In this document: positions 24,863 through 34,341 of the stretch, in pieces
Position numbering within the stretch: the first letter of the stretch is position 1
Layout: each line of letters begins with the position of its first letter
Source of the DNA: Metaclostridioides mangenotii
GTDB lineage: Bacteria > Bacillota > Clostridia > Peptostreptococcales > Peptostreptococcaceae
DNA: 64,000 bases
Assembly: GCF_018917235.1 (NCBI RefSeq)
Contig: NZ_JAHLOF010000003.1
Location: 62,001 to 126,000, forward strand
Direction of reading: 5' to 3'
Program-made: the position numbers and the translations under genes
The notes under the pieces: generated by a model
What the model saw: the letters and a program-made list of their open reading frames with translations, nothing else
Told to the model about the DNA's origin: nothing
The model's database searches: none

Positions 24863-27544
24863 ATGAACAATGATAATGAGAATAGCCAAAACAAGATAAG
24901 AAGAAAAAAAGTAAGTTCTTCTTCCAACAGTGGAGGCAACTCTAGTGAATTAAAAAAGAAATCTAAGCCTAAAAAGCCTAAAAAGAGAGATAAATTTAGA
25001 AATCTAAGAATAGCAGGTATAGTATTCTTAGTTTTATTTGTTGTAGGTGCTGCTTCAACTGCAGGTTTGGTTTTTGCATCATTAAGAGATGTTCAACCTG
25101 TTACAGAAGCTCTTCTTGATAAACAAACTCATCAATCTACAACAATTAAATATGCAAATGGAGAAAATTTGGCTATTGCTCCAAGCATAAATAAAAGAAC
25201 TCCAGTTGCGATAGACCAGATCTCAAAACACTTGCAAGATGCTGTAATATCTATTGAAGATGAGCGTTTTTATGATCATAACGGAGTAGACATAAAAGGT
25301 TTATCGAGATCTGTACTAAAGACCATAACAGGCACTAAACAAGGTGGTAGTACAATACCTATGCAGGTATCAAAGATGTTGCTGACAACAAGTGAACAAA
25401 GTCTTCCTCGTAAAATAAAGGATATCTACTATGCATATGAAATGAGTAAAACTGTTAAAAAAGATAAGATACTTGAGATTTACTTAAATACATTCTTCGT
25501 AGGTAAAGGGTTATCAGGCGCGGAAGCTGGAGCAAGAGGATATTTTGATAAGTCAGCAGCAGATCTTACATTAGCTGAATCAGCATTACTTGCTGGATCA
25601 ACTAAAAATCCATCTAGATTCTCAGCATATAAGACTTCAAAATTAGATGGAAACGAAACTAAGTCTGATTTAGAAAACAAATTATTGTTATTTATAAATA
25701 CTCCTGATGATGATTTGGATGATCCAACACAAGTTGATTTTGATATGGTTGAAAAGTTAGATAGTTGGGATCTCATATCAAGTGACGAATACAAACAATT
25801 AAAAGCTGGAACAATGGTTGTTAGAAAAGCAATAAATAACCCTGATGCTAAAGCTAGACAAAAAGTTGTTCTTGATAAAATGCTTTCTCTTAACAAAATA
25901 ACTCAAGCCCAATACAACGAAGCTATAGCAGAGGAAATAAAAATAAAACTTCCTGATAAAAAAGAAAGTGTTGCAAACTCTGTTGAAGACTATATAGAAT
26001 CAGAAGTTGTACAAGCTCTTATAGATCAAGGTAATACTGAAGATGAAGCTAAAAACTTATACTATAATGGTGGTCTTACAATAAACACTACTATAGACCC
26101 TAAAATACAAGAGTCTATAGAAGAAGAATATGATAAAAAAAGCAACTTCCCTAACAATATAGTCGGTGAAGATGGTGTAATTCAACCTCAATCAGGTATG
26201 GTAATACTAGATTATAAAAATGGTGAAATAAGAGGCTTAATAGGTGGTAGAAATATTAAGAATAGGAAAGCTTTAAACAGAGCTACAATTCCTCAACAAC
26301 CCGGATCCACTATAAAACCTCTATCTGTATATACACCTGCAATAGATACTCTTGAAATTACTCAATCAACTAAACTTAGTGACCAGCAAGGTGGATACAA
26401 GTTTGACCATGATGGATGGAGTCCAAAGACAACAACATCTGGTAAAGGTTCTATGAGTGTCCGTAAAGCATTAGAATTTTCATCAAACACAATAGCAGTT
26501 AAGACTGCTGAGATGCTTGGAGATACAAAAGAAGAATGTATCGATATTATGATTGACTACTTGAAAAATTTTGGTATTACGACTGTAAAAGACAGTAAAG
26601 TTGATGCAAGAGACAGACAGTTCTCTGCTCTAACACTAGGTGGTATGACTAAAGGTATTTCTCCGTTAGAAATGGCAGCAGCATACGGTACTCTTGCTAA
26701 TGGCGGAGTATATATAGAGCCTACTGTATTTACTACAATCACTACTTTCGATGGACAGCTTCTAGTTAAAAATACTCCTGCTGAGCATAAGGTAGTTGAA
26801 CCTGAAGTTGCCTATGTAATGACTGATATGCTAATGGGAGTTATTAATGAAGGTGGTGGTAAGAAAGCAGCTATATCTAATGGTATGCCTGCTGCAGGTA
26901 AAACTGGTACAACAAATAATACTAAGGACGTATGGTTTGTTGGCTATACACCTTACTACGTTGGAGCTACGTATATAGGTGATGACTCACGTATGGATGA
27001 AAATAAAAAATCTATTCCTCGTAGAAAAGTTGGCGGCGGTAGTGGGACAGCTGCATCTTTATGGTCAAAAGTTATGACTAAAGTACACAAAAACTTAGAT
27101 GTTGCAGATTTCGAAGTTCCAGATAAAATATACTTCGCTAAGATTAATTTAACTGATGGCGGTAGACAATCTACTGGATCGAAAGCTGCATTTATTGAAG
27201 GTACGGCACCATCAAGATATAGCTCTCAACCTTCTCCTCCACAAACTAACCAAAATAGACCTGATAATGAAGAAAATCAAGATAATGGTCAAGGTAATGG
27301 AAATGGCGATGGAGATGGTGGAAATCCACCAACTGGTAATGGTGATGGTAATACAGGTGGTACTGGTGGCGGTGGCACTGGTGGTACTGGCGGCGGTGGC
27401 ACTGGTGGCGGCGAAACTGGTGGTACTGGTGGCGGCACTGGTGGTACTGGTGGTGGCACTGGTGGTACTGGTGGCGGCACTGGTGGTACTGGTGGCGGAG
27501 AAGCTGGCGGTGGCACTGGCGGTACTGGTGGAGTTACTGAATAA
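24863..27544 (+). CDS. class A penicillin-binding protein with Gly/Thr-rich tail
   Basis: Bifunctional peptidoglycan glycosyltransferase/transpeptidase of 893 residues. Basic cytoplasmic N-terminus (about 1-48), membrane anchor (about 50-72), GT51 domain with EDERFYDHNGVD (catalytic Glu near 133), GGSTIPMQ and a second Glu in KDKILEIYLN. The transpeptidase domain has QQPGSTIKP (active Ser near 481), FSSNTIAV (SxN) and AGKTGTT (near 679). Residues about 815-893 are a low-complexity run of TGG and TGGGG units, wall-spanning or disordered. AAGGAGG and a TATAAT at 24828-24833 precede the ATG. This looks like the main PBP1 of the cell. Confidence 0.95.
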   Translation: MNNDNENSQNKIRRKKVSSSSNSGGNSSELKKKSKPKKPKKRDKFRNLRIAGIVFLVLFVVGAASTAGLVFASLRDVQPVTEALLDKQTHQSTTIKYANGENLAIAPSINKRTPVAIDQISKHLQDAVISIEDERFYDHNGVDIKGLSRSVLKTITGTKQGGSTIPMQVSKMLLTTSEQSLPRKIKDIYYAYEMSKTVKKDKILEIYLNTFFVGKGLSGAEAGARGYFDKSAADLTLAESALLAGSTKNPSRFSAYKTSKLDGNETKSDLENKLLLFINTPDDDLDDPTQVDFDMVEKLDSWDLISSDEYKQLKAGTMVVRKAINNPDAKARQKVVLDKMLSLNKITQAQYNEAIAEEIKIKLPDKKESVANSVEDYIESEVVQALIDQGNTEDEAKNLYYNGGLTINTTIDPKIQESIEEEYDKKSNFPNNIVGEDGVIQPQSGMVILDYKNGEIRGLIGGRNIKNRKALNRATIPQQPGSTIKPLSVYTPAIDTLEITQSTKLSDQQGGYKFDHDGWSPKTTTSGKGSMSVRKALEFSSNTIAVKTAEMLGDTKEECIDIMIDYLKNFGITTVKDSKVDARDRQFSALTLGGMTKGISPLEMAAAYGTLANGGVYIEPTVFTTITTFDGQLLVKNTPAEHKVVEPEVAYVMTDMLMGVINEGGGKKAAISNGMPAAGKTGTTNNTKDVWFVGYTPYYVGATYIGDDSRMDENKKSIPRRKVGGGSGTAASLWSKVMTKVHKNLDVADFEVPDKIYFAKINLTDGGRQSTGSKAAFIEGTAPSRYSSQPSPPQTNQNRPDNEENQDNGQGNGNGDGDGGNPPTGNGDGNTGGTGGGGTGGTGGGGTGGGETGGTGGGTGGTGGGTGGTGGGTGGTGGGEAGGGTGGTGGVTE
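27344..27540 (+). repeat. GGTGGC/ACTGGT tandem repeats in the PBP tail
   Basis: About 200 bp of imperfect 9-15-bp units (ACTGGTGGTACTGGTGGCGG variants) encode Gly-Thr repeats. GC-rich and strand-asymmetric against the AT-rich genome. They create long shadow frames on both strands. The copy number is likely to vary between strains by slippage. Confidence 0.85.
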
Positions 27545-27553
27545 TAAAAAAGT

Positions 27554-27587
27554 AAAAGGCACTCTTTTGAGTGTCTTTTATTTTTTT
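27554..27587 (+). terminator. terminator after the PBP gene
   Basis: AAAAGGCACTC and GAGTGTCTTTT form an 11-bp stem with a TTTT loop, followed by a T-run. Confidence 0.9.
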
Positions 27588-27748
27588 AACTAATTTCCTT
27601 CTTTATGTTTAATTATATATAATATAACCGAGAAAATTTTACACTGTAATCTATAGAAAATTATTTAAATTTTTATCTGTAATGCAACTATCATTTAAGT
27701 TTATTATGATTTATGCTATAATAAATGAAAAATTCAGGAAGTGATTAT

Positions 27749-28540
27749 ATGTCCAAAATGCTTACTACTAATGAATGGATACTGCTAAATGATATTATTT
27801 ACAAAATTAACTTAGCAGAAAATCATCAAGAAGTTGAAAAAATATTTCTAGAACAGATTAACCTATTAATTCCTAGTACTGCAACTTGTTTTTTTCTATC
27901 AGACTATAACGAAGATGGTTTTCTTTCGTACCCAATGAATCATGGTAGTCTCACAATGGAAGATCTTGAAGAGTATCTTTTAAATGGACAGGATTTAGAC
28001 TACTTAAAAGATATCATGATATCTGGTCGATGTATGGTTTATAAAGAAACAGATTTTATGTTAGAAGAAATCAGAATTAATACGGAATACTACCAAAAGT
28101 ACTACAAAACTAAAGATCTCCATTACTGTGTTCAACTAATCTTATCGCATAATAATCAGTTTATGGGCGTTGTATCTTTTTATAACTCAAAGGAATTTGG
28201 GGACTATTCAGAGAGAGATATCTTTATTCTAGAAACTTTAAAAACACATTTATCACTATGCTTATACAAAACTTTTTATGTACCTAAAATATCAAAAAAT
28301 AAATTTCTTTATACCCAAAGAAATTGTCTGACTAATAATCTTTCAACTCAATATAACTTAACTAGACGTGAATCTGAAGTATTAAAACTCATGCTTGATA
28401 ATTTAACTAACAGCGAAATCTCAGAAAGACTTTATATTTCTGTTAATACTCTAAAAAAACATATTGTGAATATATATAACAAATTAGGAGTATCAAATAG
28501 AACTCAACTATTAAAATTGTTACTTCAAAAAAGTTCTTAA
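27749..28540 (+). CDS. LuxR-family transcriptional regulator with GAF-like N-terminus
   Basis: 263 residues. The C-terminal 60 residues are a clear LuxR/GerE helix-turn-helix: LTRRESEVLKLMLDNLTNSE, ISERLYISVNTLKKHIVNIY and NKLGVSNRTQLLKLL. The N-terminal 190 residues look like a GAF-type sensory domain (AENHQEVEKIFLEQI at the front, FMGVVSFYNSKEFGDYSERD near 140-160) with no receiver Asp. AGGAAGTG precedes ATG 27749, which is preferred to the ATG at 27725. It converges on a nitrilase-like hydrolase and MFS transporter, its likely targets. Confidence 0.85.
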   Translation: MSKMLTTNEWILLNDIIYKINLAENHQEVEKIFLEQINLLIPSTATCFFLSDYNEDGFLSYPMNHGSLTMEDLEEYLLNGQDLDYLKDIMISGRCMVYKETDFMLEEIRINTEYYQKYYKTKDLHYCVQLILSHNNQFMGVVSFYNSKEFGDYSERDIFILETLKTHLSLCLYKTFYVPKISKNKFLYTQRNCLTNNLSTQYNLTRRESEVLKLMLDNLTNSEISERLYISVNTLKKHIVNIYNKLGVSNRTQLLKLLLQKSS

Positions 28541-28676
28541 TTTTCTTTCATTGCTATTTTAAAAAATAATTATTTTACTTAACACCTCCACAATTATATT
28601 AATATAATTTTATAAAGGACTATTAAACATAGTTGTTAAATTATGTTTAATTACGAATCAGAATATATACATAAAT

Positions 28677-28710
28677 AATCTCAAGAATTTATATAATAAT
28701 TCTTGAGATT
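28677..28710. terminator. bidirectional terminator
   Basis: AATCTCAAGAATT pairs with AATTCTTGAGATT (13 bp). It lies between the convergent luxR-type and nitrilase-family genes. Confidence 0.85.
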
Positions 28711-28772
28711 TCTTAAAAATTAAAAACCAAGGCATGTAAAGTATTATTAATATCTAACTCAAATAAAATAAT

Positions 28773-29753
28773 CTACTTTTCTAAAAATTCTGCTAAATTT
28801 TTTTCTAGTTGTTCAAAATCTATATCTATCTGATTCCTATTTCCAATTTCGCAAACTCCAATTTGTTTTACATCTTCTTCATATTTATATATACTTGTAG
28901 GAGTTCTTCTGAGAGTTTTAAATAGAGGCGCTTTAGTTACATCATCTGCATATGGCATCGGGAAGTTATAATCTCTTAAATGCTGTAAATAATGATCCAT
29001 AAATATAGTTCCGTACTCTCTAGTTCTTTTTACTAAATCTAAGTCTAGTGTTACTGTACATACTGATTCGGTTTGACCTGCTTCCCATAATAAATGTCCT
29101 TCTGGATTTACAATTAATGAATTTCCATATAGATGAGCTCCATTGAAAAATCCTACAGCATTTGTAGAAACTAAGTATGCTTGATTCTCTAATGCACGTG
29201 TAAAATGTACATTTTTATTTAATCCATAAAGTTCTTGAGGATCAAGGGTCAATTTGACAAGTACTTCTGCTCCCATTAATGTTTCATTTCTCGAAATCTC
29301 TGGGAAATTTAAATCATAACAAATTTGAACTCCAACCTTTGTATTTTTTTCTGGGATATCAAATACAACATATCTTTTACCGGGTTCTGTAATATCCTCT
29401 GCAGGTCTCCATGGAGCCATTTTACGATATACATCTACAAGTTCACCTTTAGGGTTAAAAATAGGTGCTGAATTATAGAATTTTCCTTTTGGTAAATCAT
29501 TATGTTTTTCATACATACTACCAGGTATAAAATATATCCCATGTTTTTTCGCTATATTACTGAAAAACTCTGTCATTGGTCCTGGAATGTATTGAGCTGT
29601 GAAACTCTCCATACATTCTACTCCAACTATCAGCTCCGGTTTATGATAAGCTGACATTAATTCATTTGTTTTTTGTTCAATATACTTTAAATTAACTACA
29701 GTATCTTCATTTACTGGCATTTGTATTATCCCTACATTCAAAAATCTTCCCAT
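28773..29753 (-). CDS. carbon-nitrogen hydrolase (nitrilase superfamily amidase)
   Basis: 326-residue cytoplasmic hydrolase of the nitrilase superfamily. The Glu-Lys-Cys triad region is visible: E in the VGVECMESF strand or nearby, Lys in DVYRKMAPW (near 128), Cys in GVQICYDLNFPE (near 163), plus ALENQAYLVSTNAVG. Aliphatic amidases and formamidases have the closest layout, with the C-terminal extension after residue 270; the true substrate cannot be read. It is downstream of an MFS transporter on the same strand, which suggests uptake and hydrolysis of a small amide or carbamoyl compound. Confidence 0.85.
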   Translation of the reverse strand: MGRFLNVGIIQMPVNEDTVVNLKYIEQKTNELMSAYHKPELIVGVECMESFTAQYIPGPMTEFFSNIAKKHGIYFIPGSMYEKHNDLPKGKFYNSAPIFNPKGELVDVYRKMAPWRPAEDITEPGKRYVVFDIPEKNTKVGVQICYDLNFPEISRNETLMGAEVLVKLTLDPQELYGLNKNVHFTRALENQAYLVSTNAVGFFNGAHLYGNSLIVNPEGHLLWEAGQTESVCTVTLDLDLVKRTREYGTIFMDHYLQHLRDYNFPMPYADDVTKAPLFKTLRRTPTSIYKYEEDVKQIGVCEIGNRNQIDIDFEQLEKNLAEFLEK

Positions 29754-29810
29754 AATAATACTCCTTCCTTCTTTTAATTAATTTTAAGATTACTTTTATA
29801 TATTTATAGC

Positions 29811-29884
29811 AATTCCGATCAAACTAATATAAAAACTGCTCTATATTTATATATACAAACAACTACACAAATTAATCGGAATCG
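29811..29884. other. inverted repeat between MFS and hydrolase genes
   Basis: GCAATTCCGAT (29809-29819) and ATCGGAATCGC (29875-29885) can pair with one G-T or mismatch around a long AT loop. It is possibly an intercistronic stabiliser or attenuator between the MFS gene (upstream) and the hydrolase gene. Confidence 0.4.
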
Positions 29885-29890
29885 CCATAA

Positions 29891-31177
29891 TTACGCGATT
29901 GATTCACCTTTATTTTTTGATAGTATCTTGATTAGAGTTAGACAAGCTAACACACCTATTAAAGCAAGTGCAGCACATACACCCCAACCTATTGTCCACA
30001 AACCTTTAACACCGAACATAACTCCAACAATAAATGGTGCAATAGGCATCATCATATCTCCAAATCCTCCTATAAACCCTGTTGATATTGTAAGTGTATC
30101 TTCGTTAAATATATCGGGAAGTACTGAATAAAAAACTCCAAGTCCCCAAGAAGCACCAAAAGAGAAGAACAGTACTGCTGCATAAAGTACGCCAAAGCTT
30201 CCTGAAGATGATATTAGTAATACTAAAATTGATGCAACTATAATTATTGATCCAGCCATCAACACACCTATTCTTCCTATAGCTTTATTCTTGCTCTTAG
30301 ATGCAAAGTAATCTGAACATTTACCTGAAATTAAACAGGCTGTTATCATTCCGATTGTAACTGCTACTCCTAGACTACCATTTTGAATTTCACCATACCC
30401 TAGAAAATTTCCATAAAGAGGTAAATCTACCGAAATAGCTTGAACTGCAAATGTCGTAGGTATAAATGCAAGTATCAAACAATATACTGCCGGTATTTTT
30501 AACAAATCTGCGATAGATACACTTTTTTTATCTTTACTTTGGTCATGAAGTTTAACTACAACTACTTCCTCTTTTGCTATCTCACTTGCAGAATGTTTTC
30601 TCTCTTTAACAGTAAAAATCCAAAGTAAGCATATTGCAGTTGTAGTTATTGTAATTGCGTGGAATGAAGCTACCCAACCCCATTTATTGATAACAAACCC
30701 GGCAAATGTAGCACCAATACCACCACCGCCGTAAAAGATACCATTAAACGCTGCTGTAGCTATTCCTGTTTGGGTATCTTTTACCCAATCCATAATCATT
30801 AGTAAAAATACTGGAAAAATTATTGATGTGAATCCTTGAATAAATTTTAGTAGAAAGAAGATAACTACTGAATCGTTGTAAGGAAAAATTGATTGTGGAA
30901 CTACAGTGAGTAACATTCCAAGCGTTATAGTTTTTTTAGCTCCTAGCGCTTTGAAACAAAATCCCGATATCATCATAGAAATAACAACAGCTATAGTCTT
31001 TACTGTATCACCTATTAATAATACTTCTTGTGAAACTTGCATCTTATCTGACAGATAACTTACTGCCATAGAAAATTGCGGAAACCCTGCTGAAAGCATG
31101 CAACCTATAAATGCACTTAATATTGCTATGTACCAACCATAGACATTATTTTTATTAGTCCCATTTGTATTAGCCAT
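29891..31177 (-). CDS. MFS transporter, OFA-like
   Basis: 428-residue 12-helix permease. N-terminal YGWYIAILSAFIGCMLSAGFP resembles the oxalate/formate antiporter-like MFS group; SGFCFKALGAKKTITLG fits the loop 2-3 motif and a long cytoplasmic loop (about 195-225) separates the two six-helix bundles. The substrate is unknown. Being co-directional with the amide hydrolase 137 bp downstream, it may import the hydrolase substrate or export its acid product. ATG 31177 with GGGAGTG. Confidence 0.85.
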   Translation of the reverse strand: MANTNGTNKNNVYGWYIAILSAFIGCMLSAGFPQFSMAVSYLSDKMQVSQEVLLIGDTVKTIAVVISMMISGFCFKALGAKKTITLGMLLTVVPQSIFPYNDSVVIFFLLKFIQGFTSIIFPVFLLMIMDWVKDTQTGIATAAFNGIFYGGGGIGATFAGFVINKWGWVASFHAITITTTAICLLWIFTVKERKHSASEIAKEEVVVVKLHDQSKDKKSVSIADLLKIPAVYCLILAFIPTTFAVQAISVDLPLYGNFLGYGEIQNGSLGVAVTIGMITACLISGKCSDYFASKSKNKAIGRIGVLMAGSIIIVASILVLLISSSGSFGVLYAAVLFFSFGASWGLGVFYSVLPDIFNEDTLTISTGFIGGFGDMMMPIAPFIVGVMFGVKGLWTIGWGVCAALALIGVLACLTLIKILSKNKGESIA

Positions 31178-31286
31178 TTAGTTCACTCCCTTATTTTTAA
31201 TAAAAGTCTAATGCATTACTCTTACTGAATAACTGAAGGATCGATTAGTCTTTGTTCAAAATAATTTTGTCATTAGTTAACTAAAA

Positions 31287-31304
31287 TAATAATTATAATT
31301 ATTA
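31287..31304. promoter_or_regulatory. 18-bp AT palindrome upstream of the MFS gene
   Basis: TAATAATTATAATTATTA reads the same on both strands and lies 110 bp before the MFS start, with AGTTAACT (31275-31282) beside it. It is a candidate operator; low-complexity AT sequence is the alternative. Confidence 0.35.
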
Positions 31305-31408
31305 TATCACTGCAATTTAAATATCAAAATGAAACTAATGTAGTGTTTTTATAACTAAAAAGTTCTAAAAATCTTAGAAAATGATATTTTGGGAGTATAT
31401 TAACGACA

Positions 31409-31494
31409 AAAAAGAGCTATTTTTAAACAAAATGCTCTTCTAAAAGTAAACGATATACACAATCATTTAGAATAAATTTTATTTAAAATAGCTC
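31409..31494 (-). terminator. terminator of the spoVA genes
   Basis: GAGCTATTTTTAAA (31414-31427) and TTTAAAATAGCTC (31482-31494) pair with one bulge around a long loop. The minus strand then reads a T6 run. With the palindrome at 31287 this accounts for the 31178-31504 gap. Confidence 0.65.
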
Positions 31495-31504
31495 AATTAA
31501 ATAA

Positions 31505-31867
31505 CTATGGTTTAGGTTTTGATTTAAATAAAACTGCCATTGTATATCCGAAAAATATAGCTGCTGCTATACCTCCTGCTGTAGCTATAGTACCACCAGT
31601 AAATATTCCTATAAATCCATCCGTATCAATTGCCTTTTTAACACCTTCCGCTAACGTATGCCCAAAACCTATAATAGGTACTGTTGCTCCAGCCGCTCCA
31701 TATTTAACTAGTGGCCCGTATATACCTAAAAAGCTTAAAACAACACCACTTGTAACATAACTTACTAATACATAAGGAGATTGTACCTTAAATTGATCCA
31801 TCAGAATTTGTGCAATTAAACAGATTATCCCACCTACAAAAAATACTCTTAAATACTCCATCAACAT
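31505..31867 (-). CDS. spoVAE: stage V sporulation protein AE
   Basis: 120-residue membrane protein with three to four helices, matching SpoVAE (SpoVAEb): EYLRVFFVGGIICLIAQI at the start and GFGHTLAEGVKKAIDTDGFI in the middle. It forms part of the inner-membrane channel that moves Ca-dipicolinate into the forespore and releases it at germination. ATG 31867 behind AGGAAGTG, 12 bp after spoVAD. Last gene of the run, followed by a terminator. Confidence 0.94.
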   Translation of the reverse strand: MLMEYLRVFFVGGIICLIAQILMDQFKVQSPYVLVSYVTSGVVLSFLGIYGPLVKYGAAGATVPIIGFGHTLAEGVKKAIDTDGFIGIFTGGTIATAGGIAAAIFFGYTMAVLFKSKPKP

Positions 31868-31878
31868 AACATCACTTC

Positions 31879-32892
31879 CTATTCATTTACTACTACCACA
31901 GCATGTGCAACACATGGTATAGTCTCTTTCTGCAGTGTACTTGTAGGAGATAATAGTGCTCCAGTCGACACTAACATTACTTTATTGAATTCTTTATTTT
32001 TTAACTTTTGATAAATATAACCTGTAAACACTGTAGCTGAACATCCACATCCACTACCACCACAGTGAACATCCTGTTTTTCTAAATCAAATATTTCAAT
32101 ACCACAGTCTATATGTTTTTTAGAAATATCTACACCTTTATCTTTTAATATATCTACTAATATTTTTTTACCAAAAGTTCCTAAATCACCAGTTGCTATT
32201 ACATCAAAGCTATCTGGATCATCATTTGTGTCTTTAAAATATGAATATATTGTATCTATCGCTGATGGGGCCATCGCTGCACCCATATTATTTCCATCTT
32301 TGATACCTTTGTCAACAACTTTTCCTATAGTTATATACTTTACCTTCGGCCCTTCTCCACTTGGAGCTATTAAAACACTTCCAGAGCCAGTTACAGTCCA
32401 TTGAGCTGTCATAGGTTTTTGATTACCTAATTCAAGAGGAAACCTAAACTGTCTCTCTGCAGTACAATAGTGACTTGACGTTCCTGCGAGTACTAGATCT
32501 GAGAAACCTCCATCAACTATCATAGAAGCCAAACTTATGCCTTCAGACATTGTTGAACACGCACCATAAATTCCTAAAAATGGTATGTCTAACTCTCTAG
32601 CTGCAAAAGATGCTGGTGTAATCTGATTTATCAAATCTCCCGCAAACATGTACTCAACATCAGTAAGATTTTTTCCAGATCTTTTAACTGTATTCTCCAT
32701 AGATGTTTTAAGCATTTTGCTCTCTGCCTTTTCCCAACTATCCTCTCCATACATGTCATCAGTTAGTATAAGATCAAAATACTCATTTAAAGGTCCTTCT
32801 CCCTCTTTTTTTCCGACAATTGATGATGCTGATATTATTGTCGGCATGTTTTCTAATTTAACTGTTCTACTACCTATTCTCTTATTTTTCAT
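31879..32892 (-). CDS. spoVAD: stage V sporulation protein AD
   Basis: 337 residues with a thiolase-like fold (IYGACSTMSEGISLASMIVD, DCGIEIFDLEKQDVHCGGSG). SpoVAD binds dipicolinic acid directly and works with SpoVAC and SpoVAE in its uptake into the spore core. Length is as expected. It starts at ATG 32892, 90 bp after spoVAC. Confidence 0.95.
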   Translation of the reverse strand: MKNKRIGSRTVKLENMPTIISASSIVGKKEGEGPLNEYFDLILTDDMYGEDSWEKAESKMLKTSMENTVKRSGKNLTDVEYMFAGDLINQITPASFAARELDIPFLGIYGACSTMSEGISLASMIVDGGFSDLVLAGTSSHYCTAERQFRFPLELGNQKPMTAQWTVTGSGSVLIAPSGEGPKVKYITIGKVVDKGIKDGNNMGAAMAPSAIDTIYSYFKDTNDDPDSFDVIATGDLGTFGKKILVDILKDKGVDISKKHIDCGIEIFDLEKQDVHCGGSGCGCSATVFTGYIYQKLKNKEFNKVMLVSTGALLSPTSTLQKETIPCVAHAVVVVNE

Positions 32893-32981
32893 AACACCAC
32901 ACCTTTAAAATAACATTTTAAGTATTTAACCCTTAATTATTTCAACTAATTAATAATAATAATTTACAAATTTTTTTTAAT

Positions 32982-33455
32982 TTATTTGAACATTAAAAAA
33001 ATATAGTAAATAAAACCACATAGAATTGATGAGCCTATACCATAAACGAGTACTGGACCAGCAACTTTAAATAAGTTTGCACCTACACCCATTACATATC
33101 CTTCTTGCTTATGCTCCATTGCAGGTGAAACTATTGAATTTGCAAATCCTGTAATTGGAACAATCGAACCAGCTCCAGCTCTTTTTCCTAATAAATCGTA
33201 GACTCCTAGACCCGTTAAAAACGCACCTATAAATATTAGGGTAATAGACGTCGAAGTAGCTGCTGCTAGCTTATCCAATCCAAAAGTGTTAGCCCAAATA
33301 TTATTTATTATCTGTCCTAAAATACAAATTAGTCCCCCTACAACAAATGCATTTATATAGTTTTTTACATAAGTAGGTTTGGGACCTATTTCTTCTACAT
33401 ACTCTTGATATTTTTTATCATCAAGGTAAATTTCATTATATTTTTTATTTTCCAT
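32982..33455 (-). CDS. spoVAC: stage V sporulation protein AC
   Basis: 157 residues; soluble N-terminal 30 residues, then four membrane helices with GAGSIVPITGFANSIVSPAM as the family signature. SpoVAC behaves as a mechanosensitive channel in germination. It follows sigF by 91 bp, where a forespore (sigma-G) promoter would be expected but none is clear to me. Confidence 0.95.
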   Translation of the reverse strand: MENKKYNEIYLDDKKYQEYVEEIGPKPTYVKNYINAFVVGGLICILGQIINNIWANTFGLDKLAAATSTSITLIFIGAFLTGLGVYDLLGKRAGAGSIVPITGFANSIVSPAMEHKQEGYVMGVGANLFKVAGPVLVYGIGSSILCGFIYYIFLMFK

Positions 33456-33546
33456 ATAAACACCTCTCTCAACTATTATCTGTAAAAAACAAAAAAATAA
33501 ACCCTTAATTTCTATAATCTAGAATTAAGAGTTTTAACTATAAATA

Positions 33547-34311
33547 TTAACTTATGTACTCCTTGAGTTTTAAAAGTACTTTTTTTTCTATTCTTGAAAC
33601 TTGTACCTGAGATATATTAAGCATTTGACCTATTTCACTCTGAGTCATATCTTCAAAATACCTTAGTACAATAATTTGTCTCTCTCGTTTTTCTAATTTA
33701 TTTAAAATATCTTTTAAAAGTATATTGTCTATTGCCTTTTCTTCTTCACACTCACCTTGCATACTTATCTTATCAATTAAGCATATAGGTGCGCCTTCTT
33801 CTTCATGTATGACTCCATGCAAGTACTCAACATTAAAATTTGCTTCAAGAGCCATAACTAATTCTTCTTTTTCCACATCTAAGTTTTGTGCGAGTTCTTC
33901 AACACTAGGTTCGCGACCCAATTTCTTTGTCATTAATTCACTCTGCATTTTTGCTTTTACAGCAATTTGTTTAAGAGATCTAGAAACTTTAATCATACCG
34001 TCATCTCTTAAATATCTTTTAATTTCACCTAAAATCATCGGAACAGCATATGTAGAAAACTTTACATTAAATTTAGGATCAAATTTGTAAATCGATTTAA
34101 TTAATCCTATAGATCCAAGTTGGAACAAATCGTCTCTATCGTACCCAATATTTAAAAACTTCGAAACCACACTTCTAACTAAACCTAAATTACTTGAAAT
34201 TAATATTTCTTTAGCTTCTTCATCTCCATTTTGAACTCTCTCAATTAATTCAAGAGTTTCTTCATGGCTAAGAAGTCCCTTTTTTTCTTCTCTCGTAGCA
34301 GTTGTCCCCAT
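33547..34311 (-). CDS. sigF: RNA polymerase sigma factor SigF
   Basis: Forespore-specific sigma factor, 254 residues. Region 2 is seen as GLVRSVVSKFLNIGYDRDDL and KFNVKFSTYAVPMILGEIKR, region 3 around SRSLKQIAVKAK, and region 4 as ITQSEIG-like MTQSEIGQMLNISQVQVSRI. It is held inactive by the anti-sigma factor SpoIIAB encoded just upstream. GAGG precedes ATG 34311, 30 bp after spoIIAB. Confidence 0.96.
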   Translation of the reverse strand: MGTTATREEKKGLLSHEETLELIERVQNGDEEAKEILISSNLGLVRSVVSKFLNIGYDRDDLFQLGSIGLIKSIYKFDPKFNVKFSTYAVPMILGEIKRYLRDDGMIKVSRSLKQIAVKAKMQSELMTKKLGREPSVEELAQNLDVEKEELVMALEANFNVEYLHGVIHEEEGAPICLIDKISMQGECEEEKAIDNILLKDILNKLEKRERQIIVLRYFEDMTQSEIGQMLNISQVQVSRIEKKVLLKLKEYIS

Positions 34312-34341
34312 AATAAAACCTCAATTCTCTTTGGACTTTAT

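Noticed and set aside
27156-27593. Alternative long frames on both strands over the PBP tail
   Set aside because: They arise from the G/T-rich repeats being open in several frames; the PBP frame continues without a break and ends just before a terminator.
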